Shown here one piece after another: positions 33,186 through 41,120 of a stretch of DNA of 64,000 nucleotides. Positions within the stretch are counted from its first letter, which is position 1; each line of letters begins with the position of its first letter. This DNA is from Streptomyces sp. NBC_01335 (lineage in GTDB: Bacteria; Actinomycetota; Actinomycetes; Streptomycetales; Streptomycetaceae). Made by a program: the position numbers and the translations under genes. The DNA lies in assembly GCF_035953295.1 (NCBI RefSeq), contig NZ_CP108370.1:2914001-2978000 (forward strand). The letters run 5' to 3'. The notes under the pieces were generated by a model that worked only from the letters and a program-made list of their open reading frames with translations, did no database searches and was not told the origin of the DNA.

Positions 33186-33282
33186 CGCGTCTCCCTCTTC
33201 TCTCCCCGCACGGGACTTCTCCCGTAGGCCCGGGGCCTCGGCCGCGTACCCCGCGTACCCCGCGTACCAGGAATCCCGCCTC

Positions 33283-33306
33283 GTACCGGGGAGCGTTCCC
33301 CGGTAC
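33283..33306. promoter_or_regulatory. inverted repeat 1, probable TetR operator
   Basis: GTACCGGGGA-GCGT-TCCCCGGTAC is a perfect 10-bp inverted repeat with a 4-base centre. It shares the core CGGGGA-N4-TCCCCG with the second repeat 44 bases downstream, about four helical turns. To its left (about 33242-33269) CCGCGTACC is repeated three times. Confidence 0.65.
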
Positions 33307-33326
33307 GGATGCTATCGTCGGCCGAG

Positions 33327-33350
33327 GAAACGGGGACTACTCCCCGTTTC
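33327..33350. promoter_or_regulatory. inverted repeat 2, probable TetR operator
   Basis: GAAACGGGGA-CTAC-TCCCCGTTTC has the same geometry and core as the repeat at 33283-33306. It lies 52 bases before the patatin start codon, followed by TTTT. Confidence 0.65.
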
Positions 33351-33401
33351 TTTTCCCGCAGGCGGGACGACGTCTGCGGGCGTCCACGTCGAGGGGGAAG
33401 C

Positions 33402-34241
33402 ATGAACGGCACCGCACTCGTACTCGGCGGCGGCGGGCCGGTGGGCGGAGCCTGGTTGACGGGGGTTCTCGCCGGGCTCGCCGGTGCCGGGATCGAACTC
33501 GACGGCGCCGACGTCGTGATCGGCACCTCCGCCGGCGCCGTCTTCGGCTCCCGGCTCCGGTCCGGGGTCACGGCTGCGGAACTCTACGATCGCCAGCTCT
33601 CCGGGGCGGACGCGGTCCGTCTGCCGGTGACCGCGCGGCAGACTGCGAGCTTCCTCTGGGCGGCGCTCGGCTCCCGCGACCCCCAACGCTCCGTCGAACG
33701 CCTCGCCCGGACGGCACTTCGCGCCCGGACCGGCCCGGAGTCGGACGTCTTCGACACGGTCGGCGCACTTCTGGGCGACGTACACGACTGGCCGGAGCGG
33801 GAGTTGCGGATCGCCGCGGTCGACGCGGCGAGCGGCCGGACCGAGGTGTTCGATTCGGGCTCCGGAGCGACGCTCCTCGAAGCGGTCGCGGCGAGCTGCG
33901 CCGTACCCGTCGTATGGCCGCCGGTCACCGTGGCGGGCCGGCGCTGGATGGACGGCGGCAGCCGTTCGACCACCAACCTCCACCTCGCGCACGGGTACGA
34001 GCGGGTGCTGGCGCTCGCGCCGGTCCCCCGAGCGGTCGGACCGCATCCGAGCGCCACGCGGCAGGCCGCCCAGTTGTCGGCCGACGGAACGCGCGTCCTC
34101 CTGCTGTCCCCGGACCGCGCCGCGCGCCGCGTGATGGGCCGCGACATGACCGCCGACGCCCGCCGCCCGGCCGCCGCCCGCGCCGGCCGCACCCAAGCCG
34201 GCGCGGCGGCGGCCTCGGTGGCCGGACTCTGGCACGGGTGA
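33402..34241 (+). CDS. patatin-like phospholipase
   Basis: A 279-residue patatin-family lipid acyl hydrolase, which uses a Ser-Asp dyad. LVLGGGGPVGGAW at about 5-17 is the oxyanion loop, GTSAGA holds the nucleophile Ser (about residue 47) and WMDGGSRS holds the catalytic Asp in a DGG motif. ATG 33402 follows GAGGGGGAAGC. There is no signal peptide, so it is probably cytoplasmic. Divergent from TetR, with twin operators in between. Substrates may be membrane phospholipids or storage lipids; not determinable. The last His codon starts a 16-bp tandem repeat. Confidence 0.9.
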   Translation: MNGTALVLGGGGPVGGAWLTGVLAGLAGAGIELDGADVVIGTSAGAVFGSRLRSGVTAAELYDRQLSGADAVRLPVTARQTASFLWAALGSRDPQRSVERLARTALRARTGPESDVFDTVGALLGDVHDWPERELRIAAVDAASGRTEVFDSGSGATLLEAVAASCAVPVVWPPVTVAGRRWMDGGSRSTTNLHLAHGYERVLALAPVPRAVGPHPSATRQAAQLSADGTRVLLLSPDRAARRVMGRDMTADARRPAAARAGRTQAGAAAASVAGLWHG

Positions 34242-34274
34242 CGCGGTCCACGGGTGACGCGGTCCACGGGTGAC
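34233..34274. repeat. 16-bp tandem repeat, 2.6 copies, across the patatin stop
   Basis: CACGGGTGACGCGGTC is repeated at 34233, 34249 and (partly) 34265. The first copy contains the gene's TGA stop and later copies repeat it, so any loss of the first stop would be caught 16 bases on. Confidence 0.85.
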
Positions 34275-34304
34275 AGCGGGTCCCGCGGGGCGACCGCCGC
34301 CGGC

Positions 34305-34907
34305 TCACACCTCGCGGTCGTCGCGATGGCGTCCCAGGGCGCGGCCGAAGCGTGCCGAGACCGCAGGCATGATGCTTTCGCCGTCCGCGGGCCTGTCCAG
34401 CCCGAAGACGTAGCCGGGGAAGTCGAGTTCCTTCTGCACCGCCCAGATCGCCTCGTGTTCCTGCGGCGGAAGCACCTGGACCGGGTCGCCGACTGCGATC
34501 CAGCCGATGGGCACCGTCGTGTCCGGGGGCAGCACGGTGCGCAGGTGCACGATTCCATTGATCCGTACCTCGGATCGGGTGCCTATGCGGGCCCCGTTGA
34601 AGACCCGGCTGCCGGCCGCCAGGAACACCTCGTCCTCGGCCGTGCACCCGGTCAGGTACGAGCCGGGGCCGACCAGGACCGAACGTCCCAGCAGCAGGGG
34701 GTCCCGGCGGGTGCCGCGCAGGACCGCGTTCTCCATGACGATGCACCCCTCGCCGAGTTCCACCGCCCCGCCCTCGGCGGTCAGTACCGCGCCGAACAGT
34801 ACCCGGCAGCCGGGACCGACGCGTACGTCCCCGCAGAGGGTCGCCGTCGGGGCCACATAGGCCGAGGGGTGCACGGTGGGCGACATGCCTTCATGGTCGA
34901 TGAGCAT
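34305..34907 (-). CDS. gamma-carbonic-anhydrase-like hexapeptide-repeat protein
   Basis: About 200 residues of left-handed beta-helix type. Hexapeptide-like repeats are clear: VHPSAYVAPTATLCGDVRVGPGCRVLFGAVLTAEGG, VELGEGCIVMENAVLRG, LLLGRSVLVGPGSYLTGCTAEDEVFLAAGSRVFNGARIG. Relatives include YrdA/PaaY and gamma carbonic anhydrases, but the zinc-binding His pattern of active enzymes is not obvious here, so catalysis is unproven. Several ATGs are in frame (34928, 34919, 34907, 34886); 34907 (MLIDHEGMSPTVHP) is my choice on family resemblance and none has a strong Shine-Dalgarno. It lies just beyond the tmRNA terminator on the same strand. Confidence 0.75.
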   Translation of the reverse strand: MLIDHEGMSPTVHPSAYVAPTATLCGDVRVGPGCRVLFGAVLTAEGGAVELGEGCIVMENAVLRGTRRDPLLLGRSVLVGPGSYLTGCTAEDEVFLAAGSRVFNGARIGTRSEVRINGIVHLRTVLPPDTTVPIGWIAVGDPVQVLPPQEHEAIWAVQKELDFPGYVFGLDRPADGESIMPAVSARFGRALGRHRDDREV

Positions 34908-35023
34908 GTCCGGGATCATGCAGCACATGGTTCGCCGCGGCCAGGACTTTTCGCCCGCCGGGACGGAATCAGCCATCGACGAGCGGCACGCCCGCCGCGT
35001 CAGAAAAGAGAAGGAACGCGAAA

Positions 35024-35063
35024 AGGCCTCTGCCCCGCGAGCGAACTCGCGGGGCAGAGGCCT
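35024..35063 (-). terminator. Rho-independent terminator of tmRNA
   Basis: An 18-bp perfect stem (35024-35041 with 35046-35063, loop CGAA) lies 8 bases beyond the tmRNA 3' end and is followed on the minus strand by TTTTCGC. It is the clearest intrinsic terminator in the window. Confidence 0.9.
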
Positions 35064-35071
35064 ACATGGGG

Positions 35072-35458
35072 TGGTGGAGATGGCGGGAATCGAACCCGCG
35101 TCCAACGGTGCGGAACCAGGGCTTCTCCGAGTGCAGTTCGCTACGCTTTTCTCGGCCCCGGAGGTCACGCGAACAAGCCTCCGACAGGCCCAGTCACTGT
35201 TTGATTTCCTTCTGAGCCCCGTGACCGGGCTTAGAAGTTTAGATCCCTAGTTGATGCCAGGATCCGGGTCGGGATCACCCCCGGGCTGACACTCCGCAGA
35301 GTCTTCGCTAGCTGCTAATTAGGCAGCGAGGGCGAAGGCGGAGGAATCGCGCTTGGAATTGGCGATTATTGTTTGCGACATATGGTTTACGAGATCATTG
35401 TCGCTTCCTCGACTCGCTTCCCCTGCTTCGACATCCGCTGTCGAAACCGATCATCCCC
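35072..35458 (-). ncRNA. ssrA: transfer-messenger RNA (tmRNA)
   Basis: A 387-base tmRNA that rescues stalled ribosomes together with SmpB. The 5' end GGGGATG pairs with CATCTCC before A-CCA at the 3' end (acceptor stem, one G-U). The T arm CGCGGGTTCGATTCCCGC and the 5' GGTTTCGACA element are typical. The tag reading frame (35319-35363, minus strand) resumes at GCC and encodes ANSKRDSSAFALAA then TAA; the ALAA end is the ClpXP degron. CCA is encoded. It lies 167 bases downstream of smpB, the usual arrangement. Confidence 0.95.
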
Positions 35459-35625
35459 ATGTTGATTTTTCAATACGCGCACCCTCGCTGGGGTGCACGG
35501 CCCATCGTACGCGACCAACGCCGGACGATGCCAGCGTATTCCCGCCGGTCACCCTCCCCGTCTGCCCCGGACCGCGCCCCACGAACCCGCGGGAGGCCCG
35601 GAGCCGGCCGGCAGGCCCGTGAGGC

Positions 35626-36114
35626 TCAGGCGCTGCGCTGCCGTCGGCGGGCCGCCGAGATGGCGCGGTTGGTCTCGCGGGTGTCCTGCTTCTCGCGGAG
35701 CGTCTGGCGCTTGTCGTACTCCTTCTTGCCCTTCGCGAGCGCGATCTCGACCTTGACCCGGCCGTCCTTGAAGTACAGGGCGAGCGGGACGATGGTGTGC
35801 CCGGTCTCCTTGGACTTCGACTCCAGCTTGTCGATCTCGGCCCGGTGCATCAGCAGCTTCCGCTTGCGCTTCGCCGCGTGGTTGGTCCACGTGCCCTGCA
35901 CGTACTCCGGTACGTGGATGTTGTGCAGCCACGCCTCGTGCTGGTCGATCTGGACGAAGCCGTCCACCAGCGAGGCCCTGCCCATGCGCAGGGACTTCAC
36001 CTCCGTCCCCATGAGCACGAGCCCGCACTCGTAGGTGTCGATGATGTGGTAGTCGTGCCGCGCCTTCTTGTTCTGCGCGATCATCTTGCGCCCGGTGTCT
36101 TTTTCCTTGGCCAT
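35626..36114 (-). CDS. smpB: SsrA-binding protein SmpB
   Basis: A 162-residue RNA-binding protein that delivers tmRNA to stalled ribosomes. It starts [49 protein letters not shown], the OB-fold core, and has [31 protein letters not shown]. The C-terminal [20 protein letters not shown] tail enters the ribosomal mRNA path. There is no clear Shine-Dalgarno, but the S41 protease gene ends 18 bases upstream, so translation may be coupled. tmRNA follows on the same strand. The upstream 35459-35625 stretch between smpB and ssrA has a small GCACCC/GGGTGC hairpin and must hold the ssrA promoter. Confidence 0.96.
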   Translation of the reverse strand: MAKEKDTGRKMIAQNKKARHDYHIIDTYECGLVLMGTEVKSLRMGRASLVDGFVQIDQHEAWLHNIHVPEYVQGTWTNHAAKRKRKLLMHRAEIDKLESKSKETGHTIVPLALYFKDGRVKVEIALAKGKKEYDKRQTLREKQDTRETNRAISAARRRQRSA

Positions 36115-36132
36115 AGTGCGGTCATTTTCGCA

Positions 36133-37320
36133 CTACGACCCACCCCCGAGGCCACTCAATACCGTCTCGGCCCGTTCCAGGGCCCCCGTGCCCACCACCA
36201 GGTCCGGGGTGATCCCCCGGCCCTCGACCCCCCGGCCGCCCGGCGTGCGGTACTGCCCGACGGTCAGCTCCGCCACCACACCGTCCGACAGCTCGCTCGG
36301 CATCTGCACCGCACCCTTGCCGAAGGTGGGCGAACCGACCGTGACCGCGCGGCCCCGGTCCTGGAGGGCGCCGGTCAGCAGCTCGGCGGCGCTCATGGTG
36401 CCGCCGTCGACGAGCACCACGAGCGGCCGGGTCGTGTCGCCGCCCGCGTCCGCGTACAGGGCGCGCTGCTCCCCGTGCACGTCGTACGTGGCGACCAGGC
36501 CGCCGTCAAGGAAGGCGGAGGCGGCGGCGACCGCCTCGCCGACCAGGCCTCCGCTGTTGGCGCGCAGGTCCAGCAGGATCCCGGCGTCGCCGGGGGCGGA
36601 CCGTACCGCGTCGCGGATCTCGCCGCCCGCGCCCCGGGTGAAGGCCGTCGCCTTGATCAGCACGGTGGAGGTGGGGGCGGTACCGAGCCGGCGCACGGTG
36701 ACGGGCTCGGTGGTGAGCCGGGCGCGGCGCAGGAACTCGGTGCGGGCGCGGCCGTCGCGTTCCACGCCGAGGACGACGGAGGACCCGGCCTTCTCGTCCG
36801 TACCGTCCCCGCGCAGCCGGGCCACGATCTCGGCGACGGGGCGTCCCCGGGTGCGGGTGCCGTCCACGGAGGTGAGTACGTCGTCGGCGCGGATGCCCGC
36901 CCGGTCGGCGGGGCCGCCGGGTTCGACCCGGGCCACCCGTACCCGGCCGTCGGCGGTGCGGCGGGCGGAGAGGCCGACCCCGGTGTACGAACCGTCGAGG
37001 GCCTGCTCGAACTCCTCGTACTCGCGCTCGTCGTAGACCGCGCCCCAGCGGTCGCCGCTGCGGCTGACGAGTTCCTCGGCGGCCTGGGTGGCGGACTTCC
37101 CGTCCGCCGCGGCTCCGGCGGCGGCCGCCGCCAACTCCTGGCGGTCCACGGGCGCGGAGGAGGAAGCGGACGGTCGGGCCGTCGGGCGGGGGCGGGCGGG
37201 CTCGTCGCGCGGCAGCGATCCGGTGGCCGCACCGGTGGCGAGCACTCCGGCGAACACCAACGACAGGGCCGCCCCGCGGCGCAGGCCGCGGGGCCCGTAC
37301 CGGTACAAGGGCCCCTGCAT
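36133..37320 (-). CDS. S41-family C-terminal processing peptidase with PDZ domain
   Basis: A 395-residue exported or membrane-anchored protease. The N-terminus RRGAALSLVFAGVLATGAATGS is a signal anchor, followed by a Pro/Ser-rich linker. The PDZ domain spans about 110-190 (GVGLSARRTADGRVRVARVEPGGPADRAGIRADDVLTSVDG). The protease has DLRANSGGLV, then DGGTMSAAELLTGAL with the nucleophile Ser and GSPTFGKGAVQ with the general-base Lys. Such Ctp/Tsp enzymes trim periplasmic or wall proteins. ATG 37320 begins right before the signal sequence. It sits between ftsX and smpB, as in many actinomycetes; a role in wall hydrolase control is only suggested. Confidence 0.92.
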   Translation of the reverse strand: MQGPLYRYGPRGLRRGAALSLVFAGVLATGAATGSLPRDEPARPRPTARPSASSSAPVDRQELAAAAAGAAADGKSATQAAEELVSRSGDRWGAVYDEREYEEFEQALDGSYTGVGLSARRTADGRVRVARVEPGGPADRAGIRADDVLTSVDGTRTRGRPVAEIVARLRGDGTDEKAGSSVVLGVERDGRARTEFLRRARLTTEPVTVRRLGTAPTSTVLIKATAFTRGAGGEIRDAVRSAPGDAGILLDLRANSGGLVGEAVAAASAFLDGGLVATYDVHGEQRALYADAGGDTTRPLVVLVDGGTMSAAELLTGALQDRGRAVTVGSPTFGKGAVQMPSELSDGVVAELTVGQYRTPGGRGVEGRGITPDLVVGTGALERAETVLSGLGGGS

Positions 37321-37340
37321 GGCAGCGAGTCTAGGACAAA

Positions 37341-37382
37341 CCCCCTGGGCCGCACGGGTCCTTCCCCGCGCGGCCCAGGGGG
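37341..37382 (-). terminator. terminator after ftsX
   Basis: A 13-bp perfect stem, CCCCCTGGGCCGC (37341-37353) with GCGGCCCAGGGGG (37370-37382), is followed on the minus strand by TTTGTCC. It lies 6 bases past the ftsX stop and should partly separate ftsEX from the protease gene. Confidence 0.75.
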
Positions 37383-37388
37383 CGCATG

Positions 37389-38306
37389 TCACACCTTGAG
37401 GTACTTGCGGAGCGCGAACAGCGCGGCAACCGCGGGCATCAGAAGCCCGATCGCGAGGACCAGCGGCAGTTTGGTGATGACCGCGTCCCAGCCGATGAAG
37501 TCGATCAGGTTCAGCTTGCTCTGCAGGGAGAGACCGGCGTCGATGAGGAAGTAGCGGGCCGCTATCAGCAGAACACAGGCCAGCAGACCGCCGATCAGCC
37601 CGGCGAAGGCCGCCTCCATGATGAACGGCATCTGGATGTAGAAGCCCGAGGCGCCGACGAGCCGCATGATGCCGGTCTCGCGTCTCCGGCTGAACGCCGA
37701 CACCCGCACGGTGTTGACGATCAGCATCAACGCGATGACGAGCATCAGCGCCATGACGAACAGCGCGGCGACGTTCATGCCGTTCATCAACTCGAAGAGG
37801 TTGTCCAGGATCGATCTCTGGTCCTGGACGGACTGCACCCCGTCACGGCCGGCGAAGGCGGTGGCGACGACCTTGTACTTCGTCGGGTCCTTGAGCTTGA
37901 CGCGGAAGGACTCCTGCATCTGGTCGGGCGTGATGTTGCCCGCCATCTGCGTGTCGCCGAACTGGTCCTGGTAGTGCTTGTACGCCTCGTCGATGTTCTC
38001 GAAGGTGACGGTGTCGACGGCCGCCATCTTCTTGAGGTCGGTCTCGATCTCCTTCTTCTGCGCGTCGGTCACGGCACCGCTGGAACACTTCGGCGTGTCC
38101 AGGGCCTCGTCCTTGTTGCACAGGAAGATGGAGACGTTGACCTTGTCGTACCAGTAGTCCTTCATCGTGCTGACCTGCTCGCGGAGCAGCAGCGCGCCGC
38201 CGAACAGGGCGAGCGAGAGGGCGACGGAGACCACCACGGCGAAGGTCATCGTGAGGTTGCGCCGAAGACCGACGCCGATCTCCGACAGGACGAACTGGGC
38301 GCGCAT
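37389..38306 (-). CDS. ftsX: cell-division protein FtsX
   Basis: A 305-residue permease-like subunit of the FtsEX complex, which couples ATP hydrolysis to activation of peptidoglycan hydrolases. There is one N-terminal TM (NLTMTFAVVVSVALSLALFGGALLL), then an extracellular loop of about 130 residues with two cysteines (FLCNKDEALDTPKCSS), then three C-terminal TMs including ALFVMALMLVIALMLIVNTVRVSAFSRRRETGIMRLVGAS, the FtsX signature. AAAGGAC precedes the ATG. It follows ftsE by 48 bases that contain short repeats (CTCAGTGCTGG twice). Confidence 0.95.
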   Translation of the reverse strand: MRAQFVLSEIGVGLRRNLTMTFAVVVSVALSLALFGGALLLREQVSTMKDYWYDKVNVSIFLCNKDEALDTPKCSSGAVTDAQKKEIETDLKKMAAVDTVTFENIDEAYKHYQDQFGDTQMAGNITPDQMQESFRVKLKDPTKYKVVATAFAGRDGVQSVQDQRSILDNLFELMNGMNVAALFVMALMLVIALMLIVNTVRVSAFSRRRETGIMRLVGASGFYIQMPFIMEAAFAGLIGGLLACVLLIAARYFLIDAGLSLQSKLNLIDFIGWDAVITKLPLVLAIGLLMPAVAALFALRKYLKV

Positions 38307-38354
38307 GGCGTCCTTTCAGTACTCGATGCTCAGATGCTCAGTGCTGGGGGCCGC

Positions 38355-39044
38355 TCAGTGCTGGTAGCCGTAGACGCCGCGCGTCTGGTCCCGCACGAGG
38401 CGCCCCTGTTCCAGCTCGATGACGCGCTTGCGCATCTGGTCGACGATGTTCTGGTCGTGGGTCGCCATGATCACGGTGGTGCCGGTCCGGTTGATCCGGT
38501 CCAGCAGCTTCATGATGCCCACGGAAGTCTGCGGGTCGAGGTTGCCGGTCGGCTCGTCCGCGATCAGCAGCATCGGCCGGTTGACGAACGCCCGGGCGAT
38601 GGCGACGCGCTGCTGCTCACCGCCGGAGAGCTCGCCGGGCATGCGGTCCTCCTTGCCGCCGAGGCCCACGAGATCGAGCACCTGCGGCACGGCCTTGCGG
38701 ATCTCACCGCGCGGCTTGCCGATGACCTCCTGCGCGAAGGCCACGTTCTCGGCGACGGTCTTGTTGGGGAGGAGGCGGAAGTCCTGGAAGACCGTGCCCA
38801 GTTGGCGGCGCATCTGGGGCACCTTCCAGTTGGACATGCGGGCCAGGTCCTTGCCGAGCACATGGACCATGCCCGTGCTCGCGCGCTCCTCACGGAGGAT
38901 CAGACGCATGAAGGTGGACTTGCCGGAGCCCGAGGAGCCCACCAGGAAGACGAACTCGCCCTTCTCGATGTCGAGTGAGACATCGCGCAGTGCGGGGCGG
39001 CTCTGCTTCGGGTAGGTCTTCGAGACGTTGTCGAATCGGATCAC
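38355..39044 (-). CDS. ftsE: cell-division ATP-binding protein FtsE
   Basis: A 229-residue ABC ATPase that partners FtsX at the membrane. Walker [18 protein letters not shown] signature [15 protein letters not shown], Walker [15 protein letters not shown] and the H-loop ATHDQ are all intact, and it opens with [36 protein letters not shown], as FtsE proteins do. The start is GTG at 39044, with no clear Shine-Dalgarno. It is first in the ftsE-ftsX-protease-smpB order. Confidence 0.95.
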   Translation of the reverse strand: MIRFDNVSKTYPKQSRPALRDVSLDIEKGEFVFLVGSSGSGKSTFMRLILREERASTGMVHVLGKDLARMSNWKVPQMRRQLGTVFQDFRLLPNKTVAENVAFAQEVIGKPRGEIRKAVPQVLDLVGLGGKEDRMPGELSGGEQQRVAIARAFVNRPMLLIADEPTGNLDPQTSVGIMKLLDRINRTGTTVIMATHDQNIVDQMRKRVIELEQGRLVRDQTRGVYGYQH

Positions 39045-39462
39045 GGAGGCACCATGGTCGGCCGGGAGTATGTGTGCGTGACCCTACGCGAATGCTTCCC
39101 GGCCGCGCAGGCGGCGTCTACGGATGGGTGATTTATGCCGGAACATGAGCCGGAACACGTCGACTCGGGTCCACCCACCGGAACGCGCGGACGCCCTCCG
39201 CACCCCCGTCGGAACGGTGCGTGACCGGCTGCGCGACCGTCCCTTCCCCCACCCCGTCGGGCACTCCCCGGCGGGCCGCGCCGAATGACGCCGGAGCTGG
39301 CACAGTGGTAGGGGGAACGGTCACGCTCCCCGGAGCGTTGTGCGGACGGACGGCCGGCCGTGCGTGCACGGAGCGATCGGACATGCACAGGACGACCGGG
39401 CGTGCACGGAACAGCCGGTCGGACGGCCCAGGACGATTCCGCCGCGCGGGAGGAGAGTGCGC
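39045..39462. other. intergenic region between ftsE and the small zinc-ribbon gene
   Basis: No supported gene. It must hold the divergent promoters. GTGCACGGA occurs twice near 39363-39405 with GTCGGACG nearby. Open frames here are Arg/Pro-rich and look like shadows. Confidence 0.5.
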
Positions 39463-39660
39463 ATGACCTACGACAGACTGGTGTGCGCGAACTGTGCGGC
39501 GCCCGTGAACGAGGGCCGCTGCCCCGTCTGCCGCGCGAGCCGTGAGCGCCTGCGCCGGCAGGATCAGGGCCCGCTCGGCGGGATGAACCCGATGATGCTG
39601 ATCGCCCTGCTCGTGGTGCTGGTGTGCGCGGTGGCGCTGCTGGCCCAGCAGGTGGCGTAG
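39463..39660 (+). CDS. small zinc-ribbon membrane protein
   Basis: A 65-residue protein beginning MTYDRLVCANCAAPVNEGRCPVCRASRERLRR. Two CxxC pairs (CANC and CPVC) form a probable zinc ribbon, and MNPMMLIALLVVLVCAVALLAQQVA is a C-terminal TM, so the ribbon faces the cytoplasm as a tail-anchored protein. GGAGGAGAG lies about ten bases before the ATG. Small proteins of this design are common in Streptomyces but uncharacterised. It is transcribed alone, away from ftsE. Confidence 0.75.
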   Translation: MTYDRLVCANCAAPVNEGRCPVCRASRERLRRQDQGPLGGMNPMMLIALLVVLVCAVALLAQQVA

Positions 39661-39820
39661 CTCCGGCTCCCCGCCCCGAAGCCCCGCCCCGTCGTCCCGA
39701 AGCCCCGCCCGTCCCCCCGCAGCCCCGCCCGGAACGCGCCCATGCGGCGCTCGTACGGCTCCGAGGGGCGTCGCGCCCCTCCCGGTCCACGCGTGAGGGC
39801 CCGAGGGCCCCGTTCACGCG
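39661..39820. repeat. short G/C-rich direct repeats in the convergent intergenic region
   Basis: Imperfect copies of CCGAAGCCCCGCCC occur three times in about 39675-39732. CACGCGTGAGGGCCC occurs at 39788-39802 and again at 39815-39829; the second copy is part of the terminator stem. No gene is seen. Confidence 0.6.
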
Positions 39821-39859
39821 TGAGGGCCCGGGGAGCGTGAAGCTCTCCCCGGGCCCTCA
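39821..39859. terminator. bidirectional terminator between convergent genes
   Basis: A perfect 15-bp stem, TGAGGGCCCGGGGAG (39821-39835) with CTCCCCGGGCCCTCA (39845-39859), lies between the zinc-ribbon gene and the LAETG gene, which converge here. Confidence 0.75.
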
Positions 39860-39895
39860 GTGACGTGCGTGGCACACGCCCTAAGTGCGCGTGGC

Positions 39896-40732
39896 TCAGA
39901 CGGCGGTGCGACCGGCCGCGAGACGCGGCAGGAAGCGGAAGCCGATGCCGCCGGCGATCATCGTCGCGGCGCCGAGCAGCAGGAAGGTGGTCTCGGCCGC
40001 ACCGGTCTCGGCGAGCTCGTCCTTGCCCTTGCCCTGCTCGACCGGCTTGTTGCCGACGCTGTCCGTGTCGGTGTTGTTCGACTCGACGCACTCGGCACCG
40101 TCGAGGGTGACGGTGCAGGTCTCGTCGCCGCCGGTGGACGAGCCACCGGTGGAGCCGGTCGCGCCGGTGGTACCGGTAGAACCGTTGCTGCCTTCGGGCG
40201 TGGTGGTCCCGTTGTCACCTTCGGGCGTGGTGGTCCCGTTGTCGCCCTCGGGCGTGGTGGTCCCGTTGTCGCCCTCGGGCGTGGTGGTCCCGTTGTCGCC
40301 CTCGGGCGTCGTGGTCCCGTTGTCGCCCTCGGGCGTCGTGGTCCCGTTGTCACCCTCGGGCGTCGTGGTCCCGTTGTCACCCTCGGGCGTCGTGGTCCCG
40401 TTGTCACCTTCAGGCGTCGTGGTCCCGTTGTCACCTTCAGGCGTCGTGGTCCCGTTGTCACCTTCAGGCGTCGTGGTCCCGTTGTCACCTTCAGGCGTCG
40501 TGGTCCCGTTGTCACCCTCGGGCGTCGTGGTCCCGTTGTCGCCCTCGGAACCCTGGTCCACGGCACCCGCGTCGTCGCCCGGCTCGGTGCCGTCGTTGCC
40601 GCCGTCGGCAGTTACGACAGGGCTCTCGGGCGCGATGGCCTGCGCCGCACCAGCGGCGGTCAGGGAAGCGCCGGCGGCGATGATCGCGCCGGCCGCTATG
40701 CGCGCGATACGTACGCGCGTCTTCTTCGTCAT
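39896..40732 (-). CDS. sortase-anchored repeat surface protein (LAETG)
   Basis: A 278-residue cell-wall protein. An N-terminal signal peptide ends near AAQA (residue 32). Residues from about 64 to 180 are 13 identical GDNGTTTPE nonapeptides, followed by a Ser/Thr/Gly stretch and a small Cys pair (ETCTVTLDGAECVE) that could form a disulfide. The C-terminus has LAETG, a hydrophobic helix (TFLLLGAATMIAGGIGFRFL) and a positive tail, the sorting signal of class E sortases in Streptomyces. It is covalently attached to peptidoglycan after cleavage between Thr and Gly. The repeats suggest a flexible stalk, perhaps glycosylated. A good promoter lies 154 bases upstream. Confidence 0.9.
   Translation of the reverse strand: MTKKTRVRIARIAAGAIIAAGASLTAAGAAQAIAPESPVVTADGGNDGTEPGDDAGAVDQGSEGDNGTTTPEGDNGTTTPEGDNGTTTPEGDNGTTTPEGDNGTTTPEGDNGTTTPEGDNGTTTPEGDNGTTTPEGDNGTTTPEGDNGTTTPEGDNGTTTPEGDNGTTTPEGDNGTTTPEGSNGSTGTTGATGSTGGSSTGGDETCTVTLDGAECVESNNTDTDSVGNKPVEQGKGKDELAETGAAETTFLLLGAATMIAGGIGFRFLPRLAAGRTAV
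40193..40543 (-). repeat. 13 x 27-bp tandem repeat encoding GDNGTTTPE
   Basis: Exactly 351 bases make 13 units of 27 bp with no amino-acid change. Units differ only at synonymous third positions, in blocks (GTGGTGGTC in the left-hand units, GTCGTGGTC in the rest; GCC or ACC before the Glu codon), a sign of recent expansion by unequal exchange or slippage. Not a CRISPR array: there are no spacers and the units are codons. Confidence 0.95.
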
Positions 40733-40885
40733 CTGCTGCTACCCCCAGTAGCCGATCTCGTCGATGGAGCAGCACTGTGCGGGACCCGGCTCTGCGAGGT
40801 TCGCTCCGAACCGGGCCACGTCATCCGCGGTCATCCGGTCCGCCCCCACTCCCACCCGTCCCAGTCATACGCATGCTGCTCCAGC

Positions 40886-40914
40886 ACCCTGACCAGAGTT
40901 AAGGATTACGTCAA
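40886..40914 (-). promoter_or_regulatory. promoter of the LAETG surface-protein gene
   Basis: On the minus strand, TTGACG (40909-40914), a 17-base spacer and CAGGGT (40886-40891) make a good vegetative-type promoter, leaving a leader of roughly 145 bases. The leader has a CCCGG...CCGGG stem around 40786-40818. The stretch 40915-41070 holds no gene. Confidence 0.55.
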
Positions 40915-41070
40915 GAGCGTTCCGGGCGTTTGGTGTCCCGGTGGGGCTTCTGACGGTTATTCACTCCCCCGACTGTGACGCAATCACTACGCTCCCGCCC
41001 CGCACCAAGCGCCCCGCGGGGCCGCCCGCTCCGGTGGGCCCCCGCCCCACGCCCGGCCCGGGTACGCGAA

Positions 41071-41101
41071 GGGCCCGGGCGGGAGATCCCTGCCCGGGCC
41101 C
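41071..41101 (-). terminator. terminator of prfB
   Basis: GGGCCCGGGC (41071-41080) pairs with GCCCGGGCCC (41092-41101), with three further inner pairs. It lies 20 bases past the prfB stop. Confidence 0.7.
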
Positions 41102-41120
41102 AACTGCCGTACGCGTACGG

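Noticed and set aside
33408..34241. Malonyl-CoA acyltransferase-type fold
   Set aside because: The GGGG oxyanion loop, GTSAG and DGG order is that of patatins.
39133..39384. Possible 83-residue minus-strand protein upstream of ftsE
   Set aside because: Arg/Pro/Val-rich with no Shine-Dalgarno or recognisable motif; probably the promoter region.
40193..40543. Regular repeats resembling a CRISPR array
   Set aside because: Units are contiguous 27-bp codon repeats without spacers inside a signal-peptide/LAETG protein gene.
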